A DNA stretch of 64,000 bases. It comes from Streptomyces sp. NBC_01471 (GTDB taxonomy: Bacteria; Actinomycetota; Actinomycetes; Streptomycetales; Streptomycetaceae). The DNA lies in NCBI RefSeq assembly GCF_041438865.1, contig NZ_CP109451.1, forward strand, positions 62,001 to 126,000. The letters run 5' to 3'. The position numbers and the translations under genes were made by a program. The notes beneath the pieces were generated by a model, which was not told where the DNA came from, made no database searches, and was given only the letters and a program-made list of their open reading frames with translations. This document shows, one piece after another, positions 1 to 8,533 of the stretch. Position 1 is the stretch's first letter; each line of letters starts with the position of its first letter.

Positions 1-236
1 TCCGGCATGTCCACCGCCGAACAGCGCACCATCGTGCCGGTCCCCGCGGGGTGGCGCCGGATGTCCAGCACGAACCGCTCGACCGCCTCGATCCCCTCAC
101 TGCGGCCCAACGGCCCCCAGAAGACCACGTCCGAGGTTAGGGCCTGGGAGAGCAGCGCAGTCACATAGCTGTCGTCCGAGGCGTTGAACGCGGAGATGAA
201 CGTGTCGATCGCTGACCGCGCGGTTTCTTCCTGCAT
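1..236 (-). CDS. SnoaL/NTF2-like protein, runs off left edge
   Basis: On the minus strand an open frame starts at ATG 236 (MQEETARSAIDTF) and is still open at base 1, giving about 78 N-terminal residues. The pattern of a helix with SAIDTFISAFNASD, then DVVFWGPLGRSEGIEAVERF, is that of SnoaL-like/NTF2-fold proteins, where the first helix is followed by a strand and the G-R-x-E-G-I turn. Such proteins are small polyketide cyclases, isomerases or ligand-binding proteins, and the substrate cannot be inferred here. The C-terminal half lies outside the window. No clear Shine-Dalgarno precedes the ATG, so a slightly different start is possible. Confidence 0.6.
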   Translation of the reverse strand, partial: MQEETARSAIDTFISAFNASDDSYVTALLSQALTSDVVFWGPLGRSEGIEAVERFVLDIRRHPAGTGTMVRCSAVDMP

Positions 237-1225
237 GCACCAGTAATACCAGTCGCCTCGCGGACCGCGCTCGTCCCGTGAGCCGTCTCCCGACCACGGT
301 GAACCATCCCGATCACAGCACTAGCGCCAAGCTGATGGCGTGCGCTGCACGGCAGCACGCCCGCCGCTGGTCCCGCAAGGTCCCTTCGTGCGCAGGTCAA
401 AGCACCTCGTGCTGAATGCCGAGGAGGTTCACCTCCTCGGCGTTCGTCTGGGCGGGATCCAGGCGCTCACACGGATGCAAACTGGTGAACAACGGCGGAC
501 CAGAAGTTCTGCCAGCCGCTCCGGCGTCCGGGGAGAACGGCGCTGGAACAGGGGGTGTCACAGCGGTCGCAGTGTCACGCCCCCACCGTGGAGCCGGAGG
601 AAGTGTGACAAATCGTGACGCCCTCTCTGTTTCAGCCCGATCCACCGGTTGATGTTCGGCGGTTACATTGACGGGACTGAGAAAGTGCCCTGTGACATGC
701 GGTGATGGGAGTTCTTCAGGCTTCCGGATCACGGCATTGATGACCGTACGGTGGCAGCGCCACCGTCCACCCTGGCGCGGATGGTGTGGGAGAAGGTCTG
801 CGATCTGCTCCCACCCTGGTCCGTCAGTTCGCTGTCTCGGTGCATGCCGCGTCAACGACGGACGCAGTACAGCGTGACAGGAAGCGGACGAACCAGCGAC
901 GTGTCCTCCCTCTGATGCCAGCATCGGTGTCCCTCAGTTGAAACGGCCGGGCGGCGAGGGACTTCGGCCGGCATGGAGGGTGCGGTGTCGGCCGGTTGGG
1001 GCGCGACGACCTTCTCGTAGCGGTCGCTCTCGAAATCAGATTCGGTGTAGCTGATCACCTTGTGGCCCTGGCGGTCGCGCTGGGTGGTGACTGCCCGGCG
1101 ACGGACGCCTCACGCTCGTCTACCGCACTGCGGAAAACACCGTGCAGACGGTCACGCAGGCACTGCTGTGAGGCCGTGAACCGCCGCCGCGCTGCCTGAC
1201 CCGTACATCCCGCGGCCAAGCGGCG
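237..1225. other. gene-poor stretch with decayed sequence
   Basis: Nearly 1 kb holds no convincing intact gene. It contains a short IS5-type transposase scrap (727-828). On the minus strand around 1058-960 there is a protein-like stretch, GHKVISYTESDFESDRYEK, bounded upstream by an in-frame stop near 1105 and without a usable start, probably the tail of a dead gene. GTGTCAC heptamers recur at 555-561 and 572-578 without forming an obvious site. Confidence 0.4.
727..828 (-). pseudogene. IS5-family transposase N-terminal scrap
   Basis: The minus-strand translation contains WEQIADLLPHHPRQGGRW followed by CHRTVINAVI. This is the N-terminal signature of IS5/IS427-group transposases (W-x-x-I-x-x-L-L-P...GGRWRDHR-V-I). 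The similarity stops abruptly on both sides, there is no DDE region and no inverted repeat is visible, so only about 34 codons survive. It is one of several IS5-type fragments in the window. Confidence 0.5.
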
Positions 1226-1265
1226 TGCTGCTCGTGCTCCGACAACTGTCGGAGCACGAGCAGCA
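1226..1265 (-). terminator. strong hairpin terminator after tuf
   Basis: Two perfect 19-bp arms (1226-1244 and 1247-1265) are separated by only 2 nt. The hairpin lies 29 bp beyond the tuf stop codon on the minus strand. There is no U-tract, as is usual for streptomycete terminators. Confidence 0.85.
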
Positions 1266-1294
1266 GGTGAGGAAGTGTCAGCGCGGCCCGGGCC

Positions 1295-2479
<1,185 letters not shown>

Positions 2480-2545
2480 AGGGGTTCCCTCCCGAATTCC
2501 ACTGCGACGACGTGTGTGCCGCACGAGTGAAGCGGTGCTGGGGTG

Positions 2546-3352
2546 TTACGGAAAAGTGGGCCAGGGGTTCCGCGAAGGCAGGTCGTAGGGGGCGGGGTTG
2601 AGGACGGGCTCCTCGGCCTCGGTGGCGATGCCGCACTGGTTGCTGTTGTTGCGGGACATGAGGGCGAAGCCCGCGTCGCCCCAGTCGACGCCGTAGTCGT
2701 TCTTGACGATCCAGTAGTCCTGGCCGGCCGGGTCGGTCCCGTAGCCGACGACGGTGACGTAGTGGTCCGTGTTCGACGACGAGCACAGCGGTTCGTCGTA
2801 GACGCCCTCGCTGTACAGCGTGAAACTCACGTGCGAGGAGTCGATCTTCGTACGGACCGGGCCCCGGGCCACCGCGGCCTTGAGTGCCTCCTCATCGCCG
2901 GAGGTAACAGGCGCCCACTCCTTGAAAGCGCCGGTGGGCAAAGACTCCCCCGCCGGGCGGGGCTCGCCGCACACGCTCGGGTAGACGTCCTGACCGTCGG
3001 CGTCGGTGATCAGTGGGGTGAACCTGGTGAGCGGGTTCTGGTCCTGCACCACCCAGGCGCCTTCCAGGGCTGCGGCGGTGGCGTACGCCTTGCCGGCGAT
3101 CTCCGCGCACTGCCCCTTGTTCTTGGCCTCAGTCACCGCATGGCTCTCCCGCCAGTCGACGGCTGCGGGCAGGCCGTCCACCGTACCGGCCACGCTGGCA
3201 TCAACACCCTCGGCGACAGGACTGCCGGCTGCGGCCGGTACGGCGAAAGCAGATGCGAGAAGAGAGACAGCCACCGTTCCGACGAGGGCGGCGCTCCGCG
3301 CCCGGCGTCTCTCCGGCATGGTACGAGAAGAGCGAGGCATGAGTTGGGTCAT
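2546..3352 (-). CDS. secreted cathepsin-L-like protein lacking the catalytic cysteine
   Basis: The 268-residue product has an N-terminal signal peptide (RRRARSAALVGTVAVSLLAS, then AFAVPAAAG) and a papain-fold (C1A) body. LPAAVDWRESHAVTEAKNKG matches the mature start of papain enzymes, but where cathepsins have QCGSCWAFS this protein has QCAEIAGKA, so the nucleophilic Cys25 is Ile. The oxyanion Gln, the His (DHYVTVVGYGTD) and the Asn (YWIVKNDYGVDWGDAGF) are present. The C-terminal half (VSFTLYSEGVYDEPLCSS, NNSNQCGIATEAEEPVL) is strikingly like animal cathepsin L. The product is predicted to be exported and proteolytically inactive, perhaps a binding protein. Start ATG 3352 follows CGGAG; a perfect hairpin sits just upstream. 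It precedes tuf by 66 bp on the same strand. The fold call is firm; the function is unknown. Confidence 0.85.
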   Translation of the reverse strand: MTQLMPRSSRTMPERRRARSAALVGTVAVSLLASAFAVPAAAGSPVAEGVDASVAGTVDGLPAAVDWRESHAVTEAKNKGQCAEIAGKAYATAAALEGAWVVQDQNPLTRFTPLITDADGQDVYPSVCGEPRPAGESLPTGAFKEWAPVTSGDEEALKAAVARGPVRTKIDSSHVSFTLYSEGVYDEPLCSSSNTDHYVTVVGYGTDPAGQDYWIVKNDYGVDWGDAGFALMSRNNSNQCGIATEAEEPVLNPAPYDLPSRNPWPTFP

Positions 3353-3376
3353 GTGTTCTCCGAAGTGAGCGGCAAC

Positions 3377-3405
3377 GGGAGTGACACCACTGCGGTGTCA
3401 CTCCC
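3377..3405. promoter_or_regulatory. perfect 12-bp inverted repeat before the cathepsin-like gene
   Basis: GGGAGTGACACC and its exact complement flank a 5-nt centre (ACTGC), ending 25 nt upstream of the ATG at 3352. It could be an operator for a dimeric repressor or a hairpin in the leader RNA. Confidence 0.6.
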
Positions 3406-4159
3406 CGCAGCGCTCCTTCAGCGCATTGTTGCAATCCTGGGGCCGCGATTCAGGAGCTTGCGCCAATCGGGGCGACGCCCCGAACCAGCGTGCCGCCCCG
3501 TGCGGGACGCCGGGGGGAGCTGCTGGCTTCGGCCCCTCGGGCCCGGACGCCTTGTCTGTGTCCCAGACGCGGTGATCGGCACAGGTACCCACCGGGAAAC
3601 ACAGCCTGCGACGTGCGTTCCTCGCCTCTACGCCACCCCGGCTCCGGCCGGACCGACATCAATACAAGTGCCACTTTCTGTCCGCAACCACTCAGCTCAG
3701 ACCGGGGACCGCAGACGGGGCGGGCGCCGTGGCAGATATCAGCGCCGGTGGCTGTTGTTGCACCGGGTCGTTGAAGACTCTGTGGAAGTCGACAGCGGTG
3801 CCATGTGCTGGCAAGAGCACCGTTTGAACCTCGGCAGGTCTTACGGCGAGCTCCCTGATCTGTTGAGTGGCTTCGCCCCGGACTTGGCTTCCTGGGCGAA
3901 GGCCCGGGGTGTTCGGGACGGCCAGCGGTTTCTGATCGGCCCGGATGGTCGCATCACATCTCGATGCGGTCGATGAATTCGTGCGCATGCCCAGGGGTTC
4001 GCTGGGCACATGGTGGTAGCAAGACGGGATCAGCAGCCGCGAACACGCGGTCTGCCGAGATCTCACCCAGTCCAGGCCACACAGCGGACGGAAATGGGTG
4101 CCGCAGGCCGGACGAAGAGAAGCCTGCACGCACGAAGAGACTTGAAGATCGGAATCGTA
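3406..4159. other. intergenic stretch with an integrase scrap
   Basis: About 750 bp separate the cathepsin-like gene from the DUF6131 gene. Apart from the integrase-like remnant at 3769-3976 I see no gene. Long open frames here are shadows created by high GC. Confidence 0.4.
3769..3976 (+). pseudogene. tyrosine-integrase N-terminal fragment
   Basis: The plus frame reads LSGFAPDLASWAKARGVRDG followed by QRFLIGPDGR, then stops at 3976. The pattern of W-x-x-A-x-G-V-x-D-G-x-x-F-L-I-x-P-D-G is common at the start of streptomycete site-specific integrases. No catalytic Arg/His/Tyr region follows. A matching C-terminal-type scrap lies at 29551. The family assignment is from memory of the pattern and is tentative. 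Confidence 0.35.
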
Positions 4160-4315
4160 ATGATCATCCTTGGCGTCATCCTCCTCCTCATTGGGATGCT
4201 GGTCGGAGTCCCGCTGCTGACGACGGTCGGAGGGGTGCTCCTCGTAGTCGGTGCGCTTCTGTGGATTCTCGGCGCGAGTGGACGCAAGATCGGTGGACGC
4301 AGGCACTACTTCTGA
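4160..4315 (+). CDS. DUF6131 family small membrane protein
   Basis: This 51-residue protein is almost entirely two hydrophobic helices (MIILGVILLLIGMLVGVPLL and GGVLLVVGALLWILGASG) with a short basic tail ending GRRHYF. This is the pattern of actinobacterial DUF6131 proteins, small inner-membrane proteins of unknown function often found near stress genes. ATG 4160 is chosen because family members begin at the first helix; a longer frame reaches back to 4010 but its extra N-terminus is not protein-like. The upstream GGAA is a weak ribosome-binding site. The neighbouring CsbD and sigma factor genes fit a general-stress setting. Confidence 0.75.
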   Translation: MIILGVILLLIGMLVGVPLLTTVGGVLLVVGALLWILGASGRKIGGRRHYF

Positions 4316-4666
4316 CAGCCGGACGGGAAGTCCGTAATCACCGTGTGAACGCACCGAGACCAAGTTGACCCGGGGTCCTGCGGAGAACGCTCCTCCGCAG
4401 GACCCCGCCCGCATCCTTGGACACCTGACGGGGGTACAGGCGTACTCGTGTGAGCGCTCCACCAAGTTGGGAGAGACGTTCACCAGCAGGGAGGCTGCGA
4501 GCCAGTCACGTCATCGCGCGGTCCTGGCGGCGGCAAAGCGGTCAACTTTGCTGGCTGACCTGCGGTCTTGGCGACGGTTCAGTCCTCGTACATGGTGATC
4601 TACCGGCCGGGCTGGGAGTGCGTTCAGTAGGTGCAGTGGCAGGGAGTGAGTGGCGATCAGCCTGTA
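4316..4666. other. intergenic, nothing recognised
   Basis: About 350 bp between the DUF6131 gene and the terminator of csbD. I see no gene, repeat or clear promoter. Confidence 0.4.
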
Positions 4667-4710
4667 GACGTGTGTGTGGCCCGGCACAGGTGCCGGGCCA
4701 CACACACGTC
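4667..4710 (-). terminator. 21-bp hairpin terminator after csbD
   Basis: Arms 4667-4687 and 4690-4710 are perfectly complementary, with a core GTGTGTGTGGCCCGGCAC. The hairpin lies about 40 bp past the csbD stop on the minus strand. Confidence 0.85.
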
Positions 4711-4748
4711 GCGGTCTTGGGGAAGCACCGCGGCAGGAATCTTGGAGC

Positions 4749-4922
4749 TCAGTGCTTGAAAGTGTCCTTGGTCTTCTCCTTGGCCTGGCGGGCGTCGCCC
4801 ACGGCCTGCTCGGAGCGGCCTTCGGCGGTGAGGCGTTCGTTGCCCACGGTGCGGCCTGCGGCTTCCTTGACCTTGCCCTTGGCCTGCTCGGTCTTGGCCT
4901 GGGTCTTCTCGTTGGCAGCCAT
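4749..4922 (-). CDS. CsbD-like general stress protein
   Basis: The 57-residue, highly charged product reads MAANEKTQAKTEQAKGKVKE, then AAGRTVGNERLTAEGRSEQA and ends KEKTKDTFKH. It is the classic CsbD pattern of K-A-x-Q-x-K-G-K-x-K-E-x-x-G followed by G-N-x-x-L-x-x-E-G. CsbD proteins are cytoplasmic, sigma-B-controlled in Bacillus, and of unknown biochemical role. ATG 4922 is preferred over ATG 4931 because family members start at this position. It ends in front of a strong hairpin terminator. The sigma factor gene lies about 500 bp away, but I could not find a SigB-type GGGTAC motif upstream of this gene. Confidence 0.9.
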   Translation of the reverse strand: MAANEKTQAKTEQAKGKVKEAAGRTVGNERLTAEGRSEQAVGDARQAKEKTKDTFKH

Positions 4923-4927
4923 GTCAC

Positions 4928-5185
4928 TCACACCTTGCTGTGCTCGACTTCAGGAACAACCACCGCCTCACCGCCATCGCCGCATCCAAACACCGCTCCC
5001 CGAAATCCACGGCTCACAGGAAGCGGGTAAAAGATGGGTGGGGTCGGAGAGTTCCAGGCATCCGGCTGGTCAGGATTCCCTCGTAGATAACGATCATCGC
5101 CCTCGTCGTCCGGCTTCTCGCTTTGTGATCCGGCCCACGAGGGCCGACGGTAAGCGCGCGGCCGCTGATACCGCTGGTAGTCCAT
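4928..5185 (-). CDS. small hypothetical protein upstream of csbD
   Basis: A possible 85-codon gene starts at ATG 5185 after a GTGGGG stretch and stops 5 nt before the csbD start, which would make a two-gene operon. The product MDYQRYQRPRAYRRPSWAGS is rich in Arg, Tyr and Pro at the N-terminus and acidic in the middle. Codon third positions are only moderately GC-rich and no family is recognised. It may be no more than csbD leader sequence. Confidence 0.3.
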   Translation of the reverse strand: MDYQRYQRPRAYRRPSWAGSQSEKPDDEGDDRYLRGNPDQPDAWNSPTPPIFYPLPVSRGFRGAVFGCGDGGEAVVVPEVEHSKV

Positions 5186-5359
5186 AACCCCACCACGCCG
5201 TTCACCGCCGTTCTTCGGCCTTCGCTCGCGACCCGGGGATGCCAGGGGACGCCTGGCGTACGCAGTGCTGGCGGGGTTCCAGAGCGGACACGGTGCTGGG
5301 GCTCCCGCCACTGGTCCTGTACCTCGGCCGCAGCATCAAGCTCCTTTTTCGGCGTACTG

Positions 5360-5384
5360 GTGTGAGACGGGTTGGCTCGGGTAC
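5360..5384 (+). promoter_or_regulatory. SigB-type promoter of the sigma factor gene
   Basis: GTGT at 5360-5363, a 15-bp spacer, then GGGTAC at 5379-5384. This fits the streptomycete SigB consensus GNNT-N14-16-GGGTAC/T. A transcript starting near 5392 would leave a leader of about 50 nt before ATG 5442, so the sigma factor may drive its own gene. Confidence 0.6.
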
Positions 5385-5441
5385 ACGGCGCGTCGCGCGT
5401 ACAGATCCGTATGGGCTATGAGCGGGAGGAAAACGATCACC

Positions 5442-6311
5442 ATGGCGATATCTGTCGAGGCCACAGCGGTAAAGACCGGTCTTCCGGCCCTCCCGGAGAT
5501 CGCAGATCCGCAGAAGATCGCCCCGAAGGACGCCCGCGCGATCAGCAAGCTGTTCTTCGACCAGTTGCAGGTCCTCGAAGAGGGCACCGCGGAGTACCAG
5601 TACGCGCGCAACACCTTGATCGAGATGAACCTGTCACTGGTGCAGTTCACCGCCAACCGCTACCGCAATCACGGCAGCGGCCAGATGGAAGACATCATCC
5701 AGGTCGGCACGATCGGACTCATCAAGGCCATCGACCGCTTCGAACTCAGTCGCGAAGTCGAGTTCACCACCTTCGCGATCCCCTGGATCGCCGGCGAGAT
5801 CAAGCGATTCTTCCGCGACACCACGTGGGCCGTCCACGTCCCCAGGCGCCTGCAGGAGCTGCGCGTCACCCTCGCCAAGGCCAAGGAGGAATTCGCCACC
5901 ACCCTGGGCCGGGAGGCCACGATCGCCGAACTGGCCGCGCACCTCGAGATCAGCGAAGAAGACGTCACCGAGGGTCTCATCGCTTCCAACGGCTACACCG
6001 CAGGCTCCATCGACCTGCCCATCGAGGGAGACAGAGACAGCGACGCCGGCCCCAGCCCAGCCGGCCGCACCTACGCCGACATCACCGGCAGCTGCGATCC
6101 GGGCATGGAACTGGTCGAGAACCTCCACGCCCTGGCCCCCCTGATGGAGACCCTGGACGAGCGCGAGCGTGCCATCGTGCAGATGCGATTCGGCCAGGAA
6201 ATGACCCAGGCCCAGATCGGTGCACGCCTGGGGGTTTCCCAGATGCACGTCTCACGCATACTCAGCCGCATCATCACCAGGCTCCGCGACGGCCTGCTCA
6301 CCCAGGACTGA
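5442..6311 (+). CDS. SigB/SigF-family RNA polymerase sigma factor
   Basis: The 289-residue sigma-70 group 3 factor has region 2 (FTANRYRNHG, DIIQVGTIGLIKAIDRF, FTTFAIPWIAGEIKRFFRD), region 3 (VHVPRRLQELRVTLAKAKEE and ATIAELAAHLEISEEDV), and region 4 with its helix-turn-helix (MTQAQIGARLGVSQMHVSRI). These motifs are typical of streptomycete SigB/F/G-type stress and differentiation sigma factors. ATG 5442 is chosen; GGGAGGA lies 11 nt upstream, and ATG 5418 is an alternative. Such sigmas are normally held by an RsbW-type anti-sigma and freed by a STAS antagonist. No anti-sigma gene is nearby, but a damaged STAS gene and a phosphatase tail lie immediately downstream on the other strand. Confidence 0.93.
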   Translation: MAISVEATAVKTGLPALPEIADPQKIAPKDARAISKLFFDQLQVLEEGTAEYQYARNTLIEMNLSLVQFTANRYRNHGSGQMEDIIQVGTIGLIKAIDRFELSREVEFTTFAIPWIAGEIKRFFRDTTWAVHVPRRLQELRVTLAKAKEEFATTLGREATIAELAAHLEISEEDVTEGLIASNGYTAGSIDLPIEGDRDSDAGPSPAGRTYADITGSCDPGMELVENLHALAPLMETLDERERAIVQMRFGQEMTQAQIGARLGVSQMHVSRILSRIITRLRDGLLTQD

Positions 6312-6482
6312 GCCTGCCGCCATAGCTGACCGTGCTGTTGCTATGCAGCCGGCGCCCTCGATGCAGGCCGGAGGTTGTGGTCCGCGCAAGTTTCCATCCC
6401 CTGGAGCCGCGACGCTACTGAGCCGCCTGCACGTCGTGGGTCCACTCGTCCTCCATCATGATGTGCACCACGACCGCCCCCA

Positions 6483-6860
6483 TTACGGACCTTCCATTCC
6501 GCCCACTGCCCCAGCCGTCACCCATGAGGCAGTGGCGGTGATGGAGTCCGGATAGACCGTGAATACCCGATCCAGGCCGATGATGTTCAGAACCCGCGCC
6601 GTGTTGGGCGGGACCGCGGCCAGGGCGAAGTCGGCGCCCTGATCGTGGCGATGTTGCGGGCCGCGATCAGGGCGGTGATGCCGCTGGAGTCGCAGAAGTC
6701 CAGCCGGGCCAGGTCCAGGACCAGCAGCTGGCCGCTGTTTGAGGGTGAGGTTCGTGAGAGTCTCACGGACTTCGGGGGCGGTTGCGTGGTCGAGGTCGCC
6801 GCTGATCTCCAGTACGGGACCAGTCGCGGCGTCTCGGGTGGTGACCGTCAGCGGCCTCAT
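6483..6860 (-). pseudogene. STAS anti-anti-sigma factor with two compensating frameshifts
   Basis: The open frame starts well as a STAS antagonist (MRPLTVTTRDAATGPVLEIS, then GDLDHATAPEVRETLTNL) and ends well (ADFALAAVPPNTARVLNIIG, then LDRVFTVYPD). The middle, about 6640-6735, reads sensibly only in another frame: GQLLVLDLARLDFCDSSGIT followed by ALIAARNIA. That segment carries the phosphorylatable Ser in DSSG. Two opposite frameshifts therefore remove the regulatory centre while leaving the ORF open. An intact product would bind an RsbW-like anti-sigma factor. Its ATG overlaps the stop of the upstream phosphatase tail, so the two were once coupled. An indel error at either site cannot be excluded. 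Confidence 0.8.
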
Positions 6861-7165
6861 GTCAGGCTTTCACTCCCAGTGATATGCGATGGGGTAACGG
6901 GAATGCCGAGGACGAGCGGGGCGGTGTCGTCGTCCAGGCCGTCGCCGAGGCCGGCGAGGAGTCCGGTCAGGGCGGTGATCAGAGCCTGGGGGCCGGCCGG
7001 GGCTTGTGCGGGTGGTGAAGGCGTGGAGGGCGTCTTCGCCGTAGAGGTCGCGTTGGGGGCCGACCCGGGCCTCGGTCAGACCGTCTGTGTAGAGGAGCAG
7101 GGTGTCCCCGCGGGAAAGCACGGTGCTGGCGTGAGTGCCTGTCCCGAACTGGACGCGGATACGTA
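6857..7165 (-). pseudogene. C-terminal piece of a PP2C/SpoIIE-type phosphatase
   Basis: VQFGTGTHASTVLSRGDTLL, then LYTDGLTEAR is the C-terminal metal-binding region of PP2C-like RsbU/SpoIIE phosphatases, which dephosphorylate STAS antagonists. A frameshift near 7005 moves the rest into another frame, where it continues AQAPAGPQALITALTGLLAG with GDGLDDDTAPLVLGIPV and ends at a TGA overlapping the STAS ATG. The N-terminal sensor and most of the catalytic domain are missing: at about 7160-7165 the sequence is joined to an unrelated transporter gene. Confidence 0.75.
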
Positions 7166-7612
7166 AGCAGAGAAGGCAAAGAGGGCCGCTGTGGCTACCT
7201 GGGGGCCCTGGGGACCCAGTGGCCGCCACCGGCCGATACTCAGCGCGACCAGGGCCACCAGAGCGAACGTCAGCAGATCGGGGCCGGCCAGCAGGCCGAG
7301 CGCGGCCTGCAGCGCCACGCCCGCCGACACGGCTCCGACGTAGCGCAGCGCCTGCGTCACCGACTGGTACACCGTGACCTGCATGATCAGGATCGCGGAG
7401 AACGGGGCGAAGGCCGGGGACACCGCGTGCATCACGTCGTAGGCGATCAGCCAGGAGATGGTGGCGGCGAGGGTGCTCTTCCCGATCAGTTCCAGGGTGT
7501 GCCGCTCATGCCCGTCCGAACCCGCTGCCCGCCGCAGCCACTGCCCCACCCGGGCGGACCGGCCCTGCGCCGCTGCCCGGGCCCTTGGGGGCGATGCCGC
7601 TGACTGTGCCAT
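7160..7612 (-). pseudogene. N-terminal piece of a FUSC-type membrane transporter
   Basis: After ATG 7612 the frame encodes a cytoplasmic N-terminus and then hydrophobic helices (STLAATISWLIAYDVMHAVS, FAPFSAILIMQVTVYQSV, GVALQAALGLLAGPDLLTFA, LVALVALSIGR). This matches the first half of FUSC/aromatic-acid-exporter proteins. It ends in AALFAFSAYVSAS, where it is fused out of context to the phosphatase tail. The fusion is best explained by a deletion that removed the 3' end of this gene and the 5' end of the phosphatase gene. Confidence 0.65.
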
Positions 7613-7755
7613 TCCCAACTCCCGGCCAACGCCGTGTCCACTCGGTTCCCGGTCCCCGGCTACCCCGCTCCCCCGTCCGCACCCGTAAGTGAGCAACCCG
7701 AAACACGACGCCACGCCACCTCAGTTGAACAGGCGTGGACCCCGGCACCCTGCTT

Positions 7756-8406
7756 TCAGCGGTCGTCGCTGCCGGCCTGTCGCAGTCGGTCGGCGTTGTG
7801 AGTGATGGTGTCGACACGGTCCGCCAGGTCCGGGTGGTTGGCCGCGAGGTGCGCGTGGGTGTCGGCGAGCGGGGTGATGAGGTTGGCGGCGTCGTTGTCG
7901 GCGAGGGCCTCCGCAAGGTTCGCCTGGGGTGTGCGTGCCCGGGCGGGGAGATCGGTGAGGGCTGTGATCTGACCGGAGAGCTGTCGCAGGTCAGCCGCAT
8001 TGTCCCGGGCCCAGGCGGTGACGGTGCGGTCAGCGGCCCGGCGGCCACGGGTGGCCTGCACACGCTGTTCGCCGGTACTGCCGGGGGCTCCGGGGCGAAC
8101 GCGCAAGTACCGGCGCTCTGCAGCCTGGCGGCTGGCGACGCCCAGGGGATGGGCAAGGTCGGCCCAGCTGGTGCCCGCCGCGCGGGCCGCTTCGATCAGT
8201 CCGGGCTCCCAACCGGCGAGCTCTTCGCGCAGCTCGCGCAGCGTCAACAGGGCAGCCAGGGCCTCGGCCGGACTGCCCTGCGGGTCTTTCGAGGGTGGTG
8301 GGATCGGGGCGTTCTGCGCGGTGCGGACGGCGTCGGCGATGGTGTTCAACGCGGCTGCGGCGGCGTGGAAGGAGGGGAGGTCGCCGGTGGGAGGGGATGC
8401 GTTCAC
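7756..8406 (-). CDS. RheA-like repressor of hsp18
   Basis: The 216-residue protein has a helix-turn-helix region (LIEAARAAGTSWADLAHPLG, then VASRQAAERRYLR) typical of regulators encoded beside streptomycete hsp18 genes. In S. albus, RheA is a heat-sensitive repressor made from a gene divergent to hsp18 that binds TGTCATC-N5-GATGACA. Exactly that site lies in the intergenic DNA here, plus a near copy. GTG 8406 is preferred (GGAAAGAG 6 nt upstream), because the longer ATG frame from 8448 would translate through the second operator. The product is shorter than S. albus RheA (264 residues, from memory), so it is called RheA-like rather than rheA. Confidence 0.82.
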   Translation of the reverse strand: MNASPPTGDLPSFHAAAAALNTIADAVRTAQNAPIPPPSKDPQGSPAEALAALLTLRELREELAGWEPGLIEAARAAGTSWADLAHPLGVASRQAAERRYLRVRPGAPGSTGEQRVQATRGRRAADRTVTAWARDNAADLRQLSGQITALTDLPARARTPQANLAEALADNDAANLITPLADTHAHLAANHPDLADRVDTITHNADRLRQAGSDDR

Positions 8407-8423
8407 GGTGGACTCTTTCCTGG

Positions 8424-8442
8424 TGTCACCCTTCGGATGACG
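8424..8442. promoter_or_regulatory. second, imperfect RheA-type operator
   Basis: TGTCACC-CTTCG-GATGACG matches the RheA site at 12 of 14 arm positions. It lies next to the repressor gene start, fitting autoregulation. Confidence 0.6.
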
Positions 8443-8449
8443 CCTCACT

Positions 8450-8468
8450 TGTCATCACTTGGATGACA
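8450..8468. promoter_or_regulatory. RheA-type heat-shock operator
   Basis: TGTCATC-ACTTG-GATGACA is a perfect match to the operator described for hsp18 in S. albus. It sits about 65 bp upstream of the hsp18 start. Confidence 0.88.
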
Positions 8469-8533
8469 TGTTACAACGGTGGCACACGAAGCGCATTGGC
8501 AGTTTCTGCCAGACCTGTGGAGGTGTTTTCGCG

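Noticed and set aside
3575..3600. GGGTAC on the minus strand as a SigB promoter for the cathepsin-like gene
   Set aside because: No GNNT element at 14-16 bp spacing, and it lies 230 bp from the start codon.
2543..3976. 477-codon plus-strand frame
   Set aside because: Mostly antisense to the cathepsin-like gene; only its last 70 codons resemble an integrase and are recorded separately.
4450..5187. 245-codon plus-strand frame across csbD
   Set aside because: Antisense to csbD and its terminator, not protein-like.
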